From: Myxococcales bacterium | GTDB lineage: Bacteria; Myxococcota_A; Polyangia; Polyangiales; Ga0077539 | Assembly: GCA_030652255.1 (NCBI GenBank) | Contig: JAUSAZ010000089.1 | Span: forward strand, 1-64,000 | Reading direction: 5' to 3' | DNA: 64,000 nucleotides | Shown here: piece by piece, positions 40,503-48,927 of the stretch | Layout: each line of letters starts with the position of its first letter | Position numbering within the stretch: position 1 is the stretch's first letter | Program-made: the position numbers and the translations under genes | Notes under the pieces: model-generated | Seen by the model: only the letters and a program-made list of their open reading frames with translations | What the model was told of the DNA's origin: nothing | Databases searched by the model: none

Positions 40503-40793
40503 TCAGGGCGTCTCGCGGACAAACGCGCCGGCAGCGTCGCTCCAGCGGATGATCACGCGCGGAGGAGCGCCCGGGCCGAGGGCGTGCGACGTGGATGGGA
40601 TGACCCCAGCCTTCACCGCCGCTTGAATGACGTAATATTCGTCGCCGAAGTCGCCCCTGGCGTCTGCCACGCGCTGGCGGGTCGCGTGGTAGAAGACCTC
40701 GTCGAAGCGACCTTCCTCCAGCGCAGCCTTCACGTCGCGCGCGATTGCGGCGAGTTCGGGAGTACGGGCGGTGGGGTTTGCGACAGTGGTCAT
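40503..40793 (-). CDS. Small hypothetical protein, coupled to the metallopeptidase-like remnant
   Basis: 96 aa from the ATG at 40793, which overlaps the stop of the upstream 74-codon frame (ATGA, 40790-40793). The sequence is amphipathic and balanced in charge (LAAIARDVKAALEEGRFDEVFYHATRQRVADARGDFGDEYYVIQAAVKAGVIP), with no signal peptide or membrane helix. The base composition is noticeably less GC-biased than in the neighbouring housekeeping genes. The coupling resembles a toxin/immunity or effector/partner pair, but no family is recognised. Confidence 0.55.
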   Translation of the reverse strand: MTTVANPTARTPELAAIARDVKAALEEGRFDEVFYHATRQRVADARGDFGDEYYVIQAAVKAGVIPSTSHALGPGAPPRVIIRWSDAAGAFVRETP

Positions 40794-41014
40794 TCGATGG
40801 TCCCTCGATCGCGGAGCATACCGTCCATCACCTGGTACATCCCGTCGTTGATCCGACGAAGCTCGGCGGGTTCGTGGATGTACGCCGTGAAGCCCTCGGC
40901 AAAGAGCTCGCTTTCGTTGTGGCACCCGTACTGCGAAACGTGACCTCTGAAGGGCAGCGTGTACCCCTCCACGGTACGGCAATAGGGCCGTGCGTCGAAG
41001 GTCGTGCAGTCCAC
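40790..41014 (-). pseudogene. C-terminal half of a zinc-metallopeptidase-like (possible toxin) domain
   Basis: 74 aa from a GTG at 41014; an in-frame stop lies 30 bp upstream. The sequence GHVSQYGCHNESELFAEGFTAYIHEP resembles the second half of a gluzincin-type domain, in which an E-x-F-A-E segment carries the third zinc ligand; such domains occur in MuF-type and polymorphic-toxin peptidases. The HExxH helix that should precede it is missing, so this is probably a decayed 3' fragment. Its first ~12 codons lie inside the inverted duplication and have a mirrored, diverged copy at about 41228-41260. The stop overlaps the next gene (ATGA). Confidence 0.4.
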
Positions 41015-41264
41015 CGTACGTCGCCGGGGTTCGGGCGTTGGCCCTCACCCCGGGCAAGCGAACGCAGGCGCCCGCTTCGCGGGCTGTCGAACCGAAGCTC
41101 CATGTACCTTCCCGAGGTCGGTGTGCTCACGTCCGGAAGGTCGATCGAGGTCCTGTTCGAAAGCCCCGCCAGGGGCGCCCGCCTTCGCTTGACCGGGGTG
41201 TAGGGCCAACGCCCGAACCCCGGCGACGTACGGCGGACTGCGCGACCTTCGACGCATGGCCGGC
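40986..41264. repeat. Inverted duplication with arms of about 130 bp
   Basis: The left arm (about 40986-41128) and right arm (about 41132-41264) are near-identical in opposite orientation with almost no loop. The outer 55 bp (around TGCGTCGAAGG and CGTACGTCGCCGGGGTTCGG) differ at only a few positions; the inner part is more diverged with small indels. The arms contain the start of the 74-codon minus-strand frame and its mirrored copy on the plus strand (DCTTFDA versus DCATFDA), so both fragments point away from the palindrome centre. Confidence 0.8.
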
Positions 41265-41329
41265 AATAGAGTTCAGCGTGTTCGCGCTCACGACCGGATC
41301 ACCACGTTCGGGCACTCCAGGAGCGCCGC

Positions 41330-41503
41330 ATCGTTGGATACCTACGCTGCGATCGAAGGATGAACCTACCGTATCGTTGTATCCACAGCCACGCATCGAA
41401 AACCCAGAACCCTCCAATCGTCGTACATACACACGCCCATCGAGGGCTTACGGTGCTCCATCGTTTGTACAGCGGCGGCTCATCGTCGTAGATACGTGCC
41501 CCG
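41330..41503. repeat. Phased array of eight ATCG-led units, period 21-22 bp, upstream of an HTH gene
   Basis: ATCG begins at 41330, 41352, 41373, 41395, 41417, 41439, 41460 and 41482: spacings 22, 21, 22, 22, 22, 21 and 22 bp, about two helical turns. Two unit types alternate for the first six: ATCGTT/ATCGTC units carrying GTAnnTAC-like cores (GTACATAC, GTAGATAC, GTATCCAC) and ATCGAA/ATCGAG units with a different tail; the last two are both ATCGTT/ATCGTC type. The array ends 12 bp before the HTH gene ATG. Stretch 41265-41329 shows no other feature. It has the form of a cooperative operator or iteron array; the binding protein is not proven. Confidence 0.75.
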
Positions 41504-41515
41504 GAGACCCTCGAC

Positions 41516-41947
41516 ATGCCCACGAAGAAGCCTGGCGCGGACGATGGCGTCTCGGCGCGTGCCCTCGCGCAGTCCCTGGGCGTCTCCCGGGAGACCATCT
41601 TCGCCTGGGTTGCCCGGGGGCTCCTCCCGTCGGTGACCTTCCGCGGGGCCTACACCCGCTACTCCGCCAGCCATCAGCTCCGCGCGAAGGTGGTCGCGAA
41701 GCTCCGCGCGGAGGGCGTCGCCTACGACGACATCGCGCCCCTCCTCGAACTCAGCGACGACGAGCTTGCGGCTCGCCACTTCCCCGCGCCCTCGCCGCAG
41801 CCGACGCCCGTGGGGTCCGGCCTGCCGACGTGGCAGCGCGTCGAGCTCCTCCCCGGCCTCGAGCTCCACATCGCCATGTCGGCGAGCGCCTTCGTCCGCC
41901 GCATCGCCGACGAGGTCGTCGCCCGCTACCGCGCCGCCGCGCCGTGA
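41516..41947 (+). CDS. MerR-like helix-turn-helix DNA-binding protein
   Basis: 143 aa. Residues about 12-60 (VSARALAQSLGVSRETIFAWVARGLLPSVTFRGAYTRYSASH) match a MerR-type winged HTH: helix-turn-helix, then a Pro-containing turn and a wing with an aromatic Tyr. A second helical element (LRAKVVAKLRAEGVAYDDIAPLLELSDDEL) is like the MerR dimer helix region, and the C terminus (LELHIAMSASAFVRRIADEV) would be an effector or oligomerisation part. No metal-binding Cys. The phased ATCG array immediately upstream suggests autoregulation. It is bordered by a palindrome downstream and has no conserved partner nearby. Confidence 0.78.
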   Translation: MPTKKPGADDGVSARALAQSLGVSRETIFAWVARGLLPSVTFRGAYTRYSASHQLRAKVVAKLRAEGVAYDDIAPLLELSDDELAARHFPAPSPQPTPVGSGLPTWQRVELLPGLELHIAMSASAFVRRIADEVVARYRAAAP

Positions 41948-42015
41948 CCGCGAGCGTGAGCGGGCGCTCCCCTCGGAGGGCGAGGCCGGTGACCGCAGAC
42001 GTGGGCGGGGGGAGG

Positions 42016-42127
42016 GCATAGGCGTGATCTGTTGATCGTCCGCCGCGCCCGTTGGCCCGGGGTTCACCGGTGGCCGATGAGCCCGGTCCAACGGGCGCGG
42101 CGGACGATCAACGGTCAACGCCTATGC
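42016..42127. repeat. Large palindrome with 40-bp arms between the HTH gene and the desaturase
   Basis: Left arm 42016-42055 and right arm 42088-42127 are reverse complements except for about five mismatched positions: outer GCATAGGCGT/ACGCCTATGC and inner GTTGATCGTCCGCCGCGC/GCGCGGCGGACGATCAAC match perfectly, and pairing extends partly into the 32-bp centre. It could be a bidirectional terminator, a repetitive palindromic element or a recombination remnant. No transposase is nearby. Confidence 0.75.
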
Positions 42128-42168
42128 GCGGGGCCGGTGCCGGGGCTGGTGCCGCGGTCGGTGCCGGT

Positions 42169-42194
42169 GCGGGGCCCTCCTCCCGTGGCCCCGC
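42169..42194 (+). promoter_or_regulatory. GC-rich hairpin in the desaturase leader
   Basis: GCGGGGCC/GGCCCCGC, 8 perfect pairs with a 10-nt loop, ending 26 nt before the GTG start of the desaturase gene. The preceding bases (42128-42170) hold a degenerate GGTGCCGG repeat. A stable leader hairpin could influence translation of the desaturase mRNA, or be incidental in GC-rich DNA. Confidence 0.35.
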
Positions 42195-42220
42195 GGCCCT
42201 GTGGTAAGAAGCGCCCCGCC

Positions 42221-43273
42221 GTGACCACCGCCAACGCCGACCTCGCCCACTCGTCCCCGGAGCTGCGCACGCCCCTCGATCATCGCCTCGCGGCGATGAT
42301 CCTCGACCCCCGCGACGTGCCCTTCCTCCGCCTCATCGCGGGCTGCCTCGGCGTCGCCGCCTTCGGCGTCGCCCTCTTCTTCAGCGGCCCATGGATCTGG
42401 TACCTCGCGCCCCTCTACTGGGCCGTGGTCTTCCTGGGCTTCGAAGACCGCTTCATCCTGATGCTGCACTGCACCTCGCACCGGCAGCTCTTCAAGCCCG
42501 AGCACCGGCGCCTCAACTACGTCATCCCGTGGGTGATCGGCCCCTTCTTCGGCGAGACCCCGGAGACCTACTTCGTCCACCACATGGGGATGCACCACCC
42601 GGAGAACAACCTCCAGGCCGACCTCTCCAGCACCATGCGCTACCGGCGCGACCGCCTCTCGCACTGGCTGCACTACCTCTTCAGCTTCCTGTCGGTGGGC
42701 CCCGCCCTGCTCGCGGTCTACCACTGGCGCAAGCGCAACCAGAAGATGCTCCAGCGCATGCTCTCCGGCGAGCTCACCTTCTACGCGATGGTCGCGGTGC
42801 TCCTCGCGGTCAACTGGCGCGCCACGCTCGTGGTCTTCGTCATCCCGGTGCTGCTCGTGCGCACGCTGATGATGGCGGGCAACTGGGCGCAGCACGCCTT
42901 CGTCGACGCGGCCGACCCGGCCAACCCCTACAAGAACAGCATCACCTGCATCAACACCCGCTACAACCGCCGCTGCTTCAACGACGGCTACCACATCCAC
43001 CACCACGTGAAGCCGCGCTGCCACTGGAGCGAGTACCCCGGTGAGTTCGAGCGCAACAAGGACGAGTACGGCCGCCAGGACGCCATCGTCTTCGACGGCG
43101 TCGACTTCTTCCAGGTGTGGGCGATGCTGATGACCAAGCAGTGGAAGGGCCTCGCGAAGCGCTTCGTGCAGCTCCCCGGCGCGCCCGTGCGCGACGAGGC
43201 CGCGATCATCGCGTTCCTTCAGTCGCGGGTGGAGCCCATCCCCGCGGCCGCCCCGTCAGCCGTCGCCCAGTAG
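42221..43273 (+). CDS. Membrane fatty-acid desaturase-family protein
   Basis: 350 aa from a GTG start. The histidine clusters that bind the di-iron centre are in place: HCTSHR (about residue 85), HHMGMHH (about 120) and GYHIHHH (about 260), with an extra NWAQHAF motif between. Several hydrophobic segments fit the four-helix desaturase topology, placing the enzyme in the inner membrane where it would introduce a double bond (or hydroxyl) into a lipid acyl chain. The substrate cannot be told from sequence. Its last 18 nt overlap, in the convergent direction, the end of the RNA methyltransferase gene. Confidence 0.85.
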   Translation: MTTANADLAHSSPELRTPLDHRLAAMILDPRDVPFLRLIAGCLGVAAFGVALFFSGPWIWYLAPLYWAVVFLGFEDRFILMLHCTSHRQLFKPEHRRLNYVIPWVIGPFFGETPETYFVHHMGMHHPENNLQADLSSTMRYRRDRLSHWLHYLFSFLSVGPALLAVYHWRKRNQKMLQRMLSGELTFYAMVAVLLAVNWRATLVVFVIPVLLVRTLMMAGNWAQHAFVDAADPANPYKNSITCINTRYNRRCFNDGYHIHHHVKPRCHWSEYPGEFERNKDEYGRQDAIVFDGVDFFQVWAMLMTKQWKGLAKRFVQLPGAPVRDEAAIIAFLQSRVEPIPAAAPSAVAQ

Positions 43274-43816
43274 CCGATCGAGGATGATCGCGACGGCGCA
43301 GCGCACCGGCAGGTGGTTGTACCCACCCGGGCGCACCGGCGCGAGGTGCACGTCGGCGCGGTCGAGCACCCGGTCGGCGAGCCCGTAGCCCGTCCCGAAC
43401 ATCAGCAGCCACGGCCCCTCGGCCGACGCCATCTCCGCCCGCAGCGTGTCGAAGCTGGTCACCGTCGCGCGGGCCTTGGCCGCCGTCGTCACCACGCGCG
43501 GGGCAACCCCCTCCTTTGCCGTGATGGCCGCGATGGCCTCCTCGATGCTCCCGATGTCCTCCACGATGGAGAGCGCCTCGGTGCGCTCGGGGACGCGGTC
43601 GCCCCCTTTGCCCACGCGCCAGTAGCCGAGGATGTGGTGGATGAGCTCGCGCTGCGCCGTGATGGGCGTGACCACGTAGTACCCGGTGACCCCGTAGGTG
43701 CGGGCGGTGCGCGCGATGTCGTGCACGTCGAGGTTGGTCACCGAGGTGGTGATCTCGTCGCCGCCGCGGCCGCGCACCGGGTGGTGCACCAGCGCCAGGT
43801 AGAGCTTCCCCTTCAT
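43256..43816 (-). CDS. SAM-dependent RNA methyltransferase (SPOUT-like, PF09936-type)
   Basis: 186 aa from the ATG at 43814-43816, which overlaps the trmD stop (ATGA). The start [43 protein letters not shown] and the later [25 protein letters not shown] segment match the small RNA methyltransferase family often found next to trmD in deltaproteobacteria-type genomes and Thermotogae. The GTGYGL stretch is the probable AdoMet-binding knot loop. Last gene of the ribosome/tRNA operon. The RNA target is unknown. Confidence 0.82.
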   Translation of the reverse strand: MKGKLYLALVHHPVRGRGGDEITTSVTNLDVHDIARTARTYGVTGYYVVTPITAQRELIHHILGYWRVGKGGDRVPERTEALSIVEDIGSIEEAIAAITAKEGVAPRVVTTAAKARATVTSFDTLRAEMASAEGPWLLMFGTGYGLADRVLDRADVHLAPVRPGGYNHLPVRCAVAIILDRLLGDG

Positions 43817-44547
43817 GGTTCGTCTCCGTCGATGAGCTTCTGGTCGGCGCGCCCCAGCGGCGTGCGGTTGAAGAGGTCGGGCCGCCGCTCGCGGGTGCGC
43901 CGCAGGGAGTGCCACCGGCGCCAACGGGCGATGCGGGCGTGGTCGCCGCAGCGAAGCACCTCGGGCACCAGGGCCCCGCGGAAATCGATGGGCCGCGTGT
44001 ACTGCGGGTACTCCAGCATGCCGTCGTCGCCGTGCGACTCCGTCGAGGCGCTCTCCGCGTTGCCGAGGGCGCCGGGGAGCAGCCGCACCACCGCGTCGAT
44101 CATCGCCAGCGCCGCGGGCTCGCCGCCGGTCAGCACGAAGTCGCCGAGGGAGAGCTCGTCGTCGACGTAGGCGCGCACCCGCTCGTCGACGCCCTCGTAG
44201 CGGCCGCAGACGAAGGCGAGCGCGGGGCGGGCGCTGAGCTCGCGCGCGATGGTCTGCGTGAAGGGCCGGCCCGTCGGGCTCATCAGGATGCGGTACGGCG
44301 GCGCGTCGGTGCCCTCGGTGAGGGGCAGCGACTCGATGGCGCCGACCACCGATGGGGCGGTCATCACCATGCCGCTGCCGCCGCCGTAGGGCGCATCGTC
44401 GACGGTGTGGTGCTTGTTGGTGGAGAAGTCCCTGATCTGCACGCCGTGGAAGCGCACCAGCCCCTGGGTCACCGCGCGGCCCACGATGCTCGATCGCGTG
44501 AAGCCGTCGAGCACCTCGGGGAAGAGGGCCACGAGGTAGACGTCCAC
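43813..44547 (-). CDS. trmD: tRNA (guanine-N1-)-methyltransferase TrmD
   Basis: 244 aa from a GTG start. Hallmark motifs are present: [48 protein letters not shown] and [17 protein letters not shown]. It methylates G37 of tRNAs reading CNN codons and so keeps the reading frame; it is normally essential. It is third from last in the rpsP-khpA-rimM-trmD operon, the standard order. Confidence 0.97.
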   Translation of the reverse strand: MDVYLVALFPEVLDGFTRSSIVGRAVTQGLVRFHGVQIRDFSTNKHHTVDDAPYGGGSGMVMTAPSVVGAIESLPLTEGTDAPPYRILMSPTGRPFTQTIARELSARPALAFVCGRYEGVDERVRAYVDDELSLGDFVLTGGEPAALAMIDAVVRLLPGALGNAESASTESHGDDGMLEYPQYTRPIDFRGALVPEVLRCGDHARIARWRRWHSLRRTRERRPDLFNRTPLGRADQKLIDGDEP

Positions 44548-44550
44548 GGG

Positions 44551-45075
44551 TCAGGCCTCGTCGTCGAGGGCGCCGTCCGCGAGCACGACGCCCGACTCGG
44601 CGTCGACCGACACCACGAAGGTCTCGGTCATGGGGACCTCGCGGTCACCCTTCGGGGTGCGCACCACGACGGCGTCGACGGAGGGGTAGGCGATGACCTC
44701 GACCACCTCGCCGACCACGGCGCCCGCGCGGTCGAGCACCGGCGCCCCGGGCATGTCGCAGTGGTAGAACTCCCCTTCGGCCAGCGGGGCGAGGTCGCTG
44801 CGGCGCACCGACACCTCCGCGAGCACCAGGGCCTCGGCGGCCTCCCGGGTGCGCTCGCCGCTGAAGGTCACGGTGATGCCCTTGCCGTCCTCGGAGAGGG
44901 TGGCGATGGCGAGCACCTTCTCGCCGAGGCCCTCCCGCTTCAGGCGCACCGTGAGGCCGACGCGCAGCGCGGCGATGTCCTCGTTGAAGGGGCGCAGCCA
45001 GATGGCACCCTGGAGACCCTTCGGGCGCCCGAGCACGCCCACGGGGATCCAGCGCGCGGGTTCGATGCGCGACAT
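44551..45075 (-). CDS. rimM: Ribosome maturation factor RimM
   Basis: 174 aa, normal length. The N-terminal barrel (VGVLGRPKGLQGAIWLRPF) and the second barrel with EGEFYHCDMPGAPVLDRAGAVVGEVVEVI match RimM. It helps assemble the 30S head by binding S19 near helix 31. It lies 3 bp from trmD and 16 bp from khpA, as in the canonical operon. Confidence 0.95.
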   Translation of the reverse strand: MSRIEPARWIPVGVLGRPKGLQGAIWLRPFNEDIAALRVGLTVRLKREGLGEKVLAIATLSEDGKGITVTFSGERTREAAEALVLAEVSVRRSDLAPLAEGEFYHCDMPGAPVLDRAGAVVGEVVEVIAYPSVDAVVVRTPKGDREVPMTETFVVSVDAESGVVLADGALDDEA

Positions 45076-45091
45076 AGCGAGGGGGTAACCT

Positions 45092-45334
45092 TCAGTCTTC
45101 GACGATGTTGAGGAGCACGCGCTGCCCCGACACCGCGGTGGCGGCGGAGAGCACGGTGCGCAAGGCGCGGGCGGTCTGGCCTCGGCGGCCGATGACCTTC
45201 CCGAGGTCGTCGGGGGCCACGCGCAGCTCGATGACCACGGCCCCGTCCCGAGACGACTCCGACACCTTCACGGCGTCGGGCTTGTCGACCAGCGACCGGG
45301 CGAGGTGACGAACGATCAGGAAGGGGTCGACCAT
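45092..45334 (-). CDS. khpA: KH-domain RNA-binding protein KhpA
   Basis: 80 aa, a single KH domain with the GxxG-type loop in the motif LGKVIGRRGQTARALRTVL. In other bacteria this protein, with KhpB, binds many RNAs and affects cell elongation. Its place between rpsP and rimM is the standard one. Confidence 0.93.
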   Translation of the reverse strand: MVDPFLIVRHLARSLVDKPDAVKVSESSRDGAVVIELRVAPDDLGKVIGRRGQTARALRTVLSAATAVSGQRVLLNIVED

Positions 45335-45353
45335 GACGGCGGGGTCGTGACGA

Positions 45354-45608
45354 TCAGGACGCGACGACGGCGGGGTGGCGCTTGACGAGGTTGGTCACCT
45401 CTTCGGAGAGTTGCGCGCCGACCTTCTGCCACGCGCTCAACCGGGCGTGGTCGAGCGTGAGGGTCTTGGTGGCGTCCTTCGCCCGCGGGTCATAGAGCCC
45501 GATGAGCTCGATGTGCTTGCCGTCCCGGGGGGCGCGCGAATCCGTCACCACCACGCGGTAGATCGGGGTCTTCTTGGTACCAACGCGCGCCAGACGAATC
45601 TTGACCAT
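45354..45608 (-). CDS. rpsP: 30S ribosomal protein S16
   Basis: 84 aa, starting MVKIRLARVGTKKTPIYRVVVTDSRAPRDG, the conserved S16 N terminus. The ATG at 45606-45608 is preceded by AGGAAGG. First gene of the operon, with 183 bp of divergent upstream sequence facing the cytochrome gene. Confidence 0.97.
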   Translation of the reverse strand: MVKIRLARVGTKKTPIYRVVVTDSRAPRDGKHIELIGLYDPRAKDATKTLTLDHARLSAWQKVGAQLSEEVTNLVKRHPAVVAS

Positions 45609-45791
45609 GATTGCGAAACCTTCCTGATACCGACGAGTGATCAACGACGGCCCTGCAATGGGCGTCAGGGGCGCGGAAACTACAGGCCCCACCTCCACCC
45701 CGTCAAGCGCTCCCCCGCGTCGCCCCGCGCCGCCCCCCCGCCCGACGCCGCGCTTGACGCCGCGCGCCACAGCCCGCAATCCAGTGCCGCG

Positions 45792-47468
<1,677 letters not shown>

Positions 47469-47541
47469 CGCGCGGGCCCTCCCCCCCCCTTCGCCTACCG
47501 GAAACTTGGCCCCGCCGCGCCGGGCGCGACACGCTCTGCCG

Positions 47542-47946
47542 ATGCGCGCGACCCCATTGATCCTGGCGGCGATCGTTGGCCTCGCGGGCTGCGGCACCTC
47601 CCTCGCGGCGCGGAGCACCCTGCGCGCGGAGCCCGGCGGCGTGCAGCAGGGATACGCCTCGTACTACAGCGACCGCCTCGCGGGCCGCTCCACCGCCAAC
47701 GGCGAGCCATACGACCCGACCCGGCTCACCGCCGCGCACCGGACCCTCCCCTTCGGCACCCGCGTCGAGGTGCAGCGCGTCGACACCGGCGCCCGCGTCG
47801 AGGTGCGCATCAACGACCGCGGGCCCTTCGCGGGCACGCAGCGCATCATCGACCTCTCGCGCAGCGCCGCCGAGGCGATCGCGATGATCCGCGCGGGCGT
47901 GGTGGCGGTCACCGTGCGGGTGCTCTCGGTCCCGACCCCGCGCTGA
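47542..47946 (+). CDS. RlpA-like double-psi beta-barrel lipoprotein
   Basis: 134 aa. Lipobox ILAAIVGLAGC, then the RlpA core: ASYYSDRLAGRSTANGEPYDP, LTAAHRTLPFGTRVEV, VRINDRGPF and IIDLSRSAAEAI. The NDRGP motif carries the catalytic-type aspartate used by RlpA lytic transglycosylases. It stops right after the barrel, so there is no SPOR domain for septal targeting. It probably acts on or binds peptidoglycan in the envelope. Start chosen at the ATG that opens the signal. Confidence 0.88.
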   Translation: MRATPLILAAIVGLAGCGTSLAARSTLRAEPGGVQQGYASYYSDRLAGRSTANGEPYDPTRLTAAHRTLPFGTRVEVQRVDTGARVEVRINDRGPFAGTQRIIDLSRSAAEAIAMIRAGVVAVTVRVLSVPTPR

Positions 47947-48009
47947 GGCGCGGCGCCCGAACCACGGTGCCCGCTCGACGCTCCGCGGGCGCGGCCCTAG
48001 ACGGGGCCC

Positions 48010-48270
48010 ATGTTGTCGTTTCGCTCGGCCATCCTCGTGCTGGTCCTGTGCGGGTGCTCCTCGCCGCAGCGGACCGTGGTCATCCCCCAACCCGGTCGCG
48101 CGCTGTGGGAGCAGTGCCACGACCAGCTCGTCGCCTGGTGCCGGCAGCGCAGCCGCAACGACGCCTCGCAGACCGCCGTCTGCGAGCAGGACCGCGCCAA
48201 CGAGTACGCCGGCCTGCTCGACACCCCGGCGCGGCGCGACTACGTGGAGTCCCACGGCTGCGGCCACTGA
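48010..48270 (+). CDS. Small hypothetical Cys-containing lipoprotein
   Basis: 86 aa. Lipobox ILVLVLCGC, then a short soluble part with four cysteines (EQCHDQLVAWC, TAVCEQ, SHGCGH) able to form two disulphides. ATG start. No family recognised; the nearby RlpA and the following gene are on the same strand. Confidence 0.55.
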   Translation: MLSFRSAILVLVLCGCSSPQRTVVIPQPGRALWEQCHDQLVAWCRQRSRNDASQTAVCEQDRANEYAGLLDTPARRDYVESHGCGH

Positions 48271-48338
48271 TCCCCCAGGGCGGGGCGCGCACGGCTGGGC
48301 TCGTCGGGGGGGCGGCGTTGCTGCTAGCGTCCGCGGCG

Positions 48339-48902
48339 ATGACGGCCGCGGACGATCGCGCGATGGTGAAGGGCTTCGCGCTGCTGTCGTACCTCGAGGC
48401 GCTGCGGGCGCGGCCCACGCTCGCCGGGCGGGTGATGCGCGAGCTCGAGGCGCGCCGCCCGGAGAGCCACCGCTTCTTCGCCGGCGAGGTGTACGCCAAC
48501 CAGTGGTACCCGCGCGCCGAGCTGCACGCCCTCTTCGACGCCATGACCGCCGTGGTGGGAGAGGGCGACGAGGAGTTTCGCGGCCTCGGCGCGCGCGCCG
48601 CGGAGTACCAGATCGGGCGCATCTACCGGGTGTTCCTGGCCTTCGCGACGCCCGCGCCGGTGTTCCAGCGCGCGGGGTCGATCTGGGACAAACAATCCAC
48701 CGCGGGGCGCTTCGTGGTCGTGCACTCCGCCGACGATCACCTCATCGGCGAGCTCGACGACCCCACGGCGCCCGAGAAGCTCCCGCTGGTGATGGCGGGA
48801 TGGAGCGACCGCGTCGTCATGATGCTGCGCCGGCGCCCGACGCCCACCGTCGTCACCGACCTCGGCGCGGGTCGCCACCGCTTCCGCGTCGCCTGGAGCT
48901 GA
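48339..48902 (+). CDS. Conserved hypothetical protein, tentatively TIGR02265/DUF2378-like
   Basis: 187 aa, no signal peptide. Helical N-terminal half (MVKGFALLSYLEALRARPTLAGRVMRELEARRPESHRFFAGEVYANQWYPRAELHALFDAM) then PAPVFQRAGSIWDKQSTAGRFVVVHSADDHLIGELDDP. The W-Y-P-x-x-E and VFxxAGxIW features resemble the ~180-residue family expanded in Myxococcus, but I cannot confirm this without a profile search. ATG at 48339. It converges on the histidine kinase gene. Confidence 0.6.
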   Translation: MTAADDRAMVKGFALLSYLEALRARPTLAGRVMRELEARRPESHRFFAGEVYANQWYPRAELHALFDAMTAVVGEGDEEFRGLGARAAEYQIGRIYRVFLAFATPAPVFQRAGSIWDKQSTAGRFVVVHSADDHLIGELDDPTAPEKLPLVMAGWSDRVVMMLRRRPTPTVVTDLGAGRHRFRVAWS

Positions 48903-48927
48903 CCGCCGCCGGGCGCACCTCGCCCGC

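Noticed and set aside
40241-40522. A 93-aa minus-strand gene upstream of pyrB's end
   Set aside because: N-terminal half is low-complexity with no ribosome-binding site; only the last ~41 residues look protein-like, so it is listed as a possible remnant only.
41004-41266. Short frames on both strands within the inverted duplication (SPPYVAGVRALAL-type peptides)
   Set aside because: They are the same arm sequence read in mirrored directions and lack ribosome-binding sites; treated as repeat DNA.
41330-41503. The phased array read as a CRISPR array
   Set aside because: Units are about 22 bp with only a short ATCG head shared, no identical 28-37 bp repeats, no separate spacers and no cas genes.
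43909-45111. A 400-codon plus-strand frame opposite trmD and rimM
   Set aside because: Antisense shadow of strongly conserved genes.
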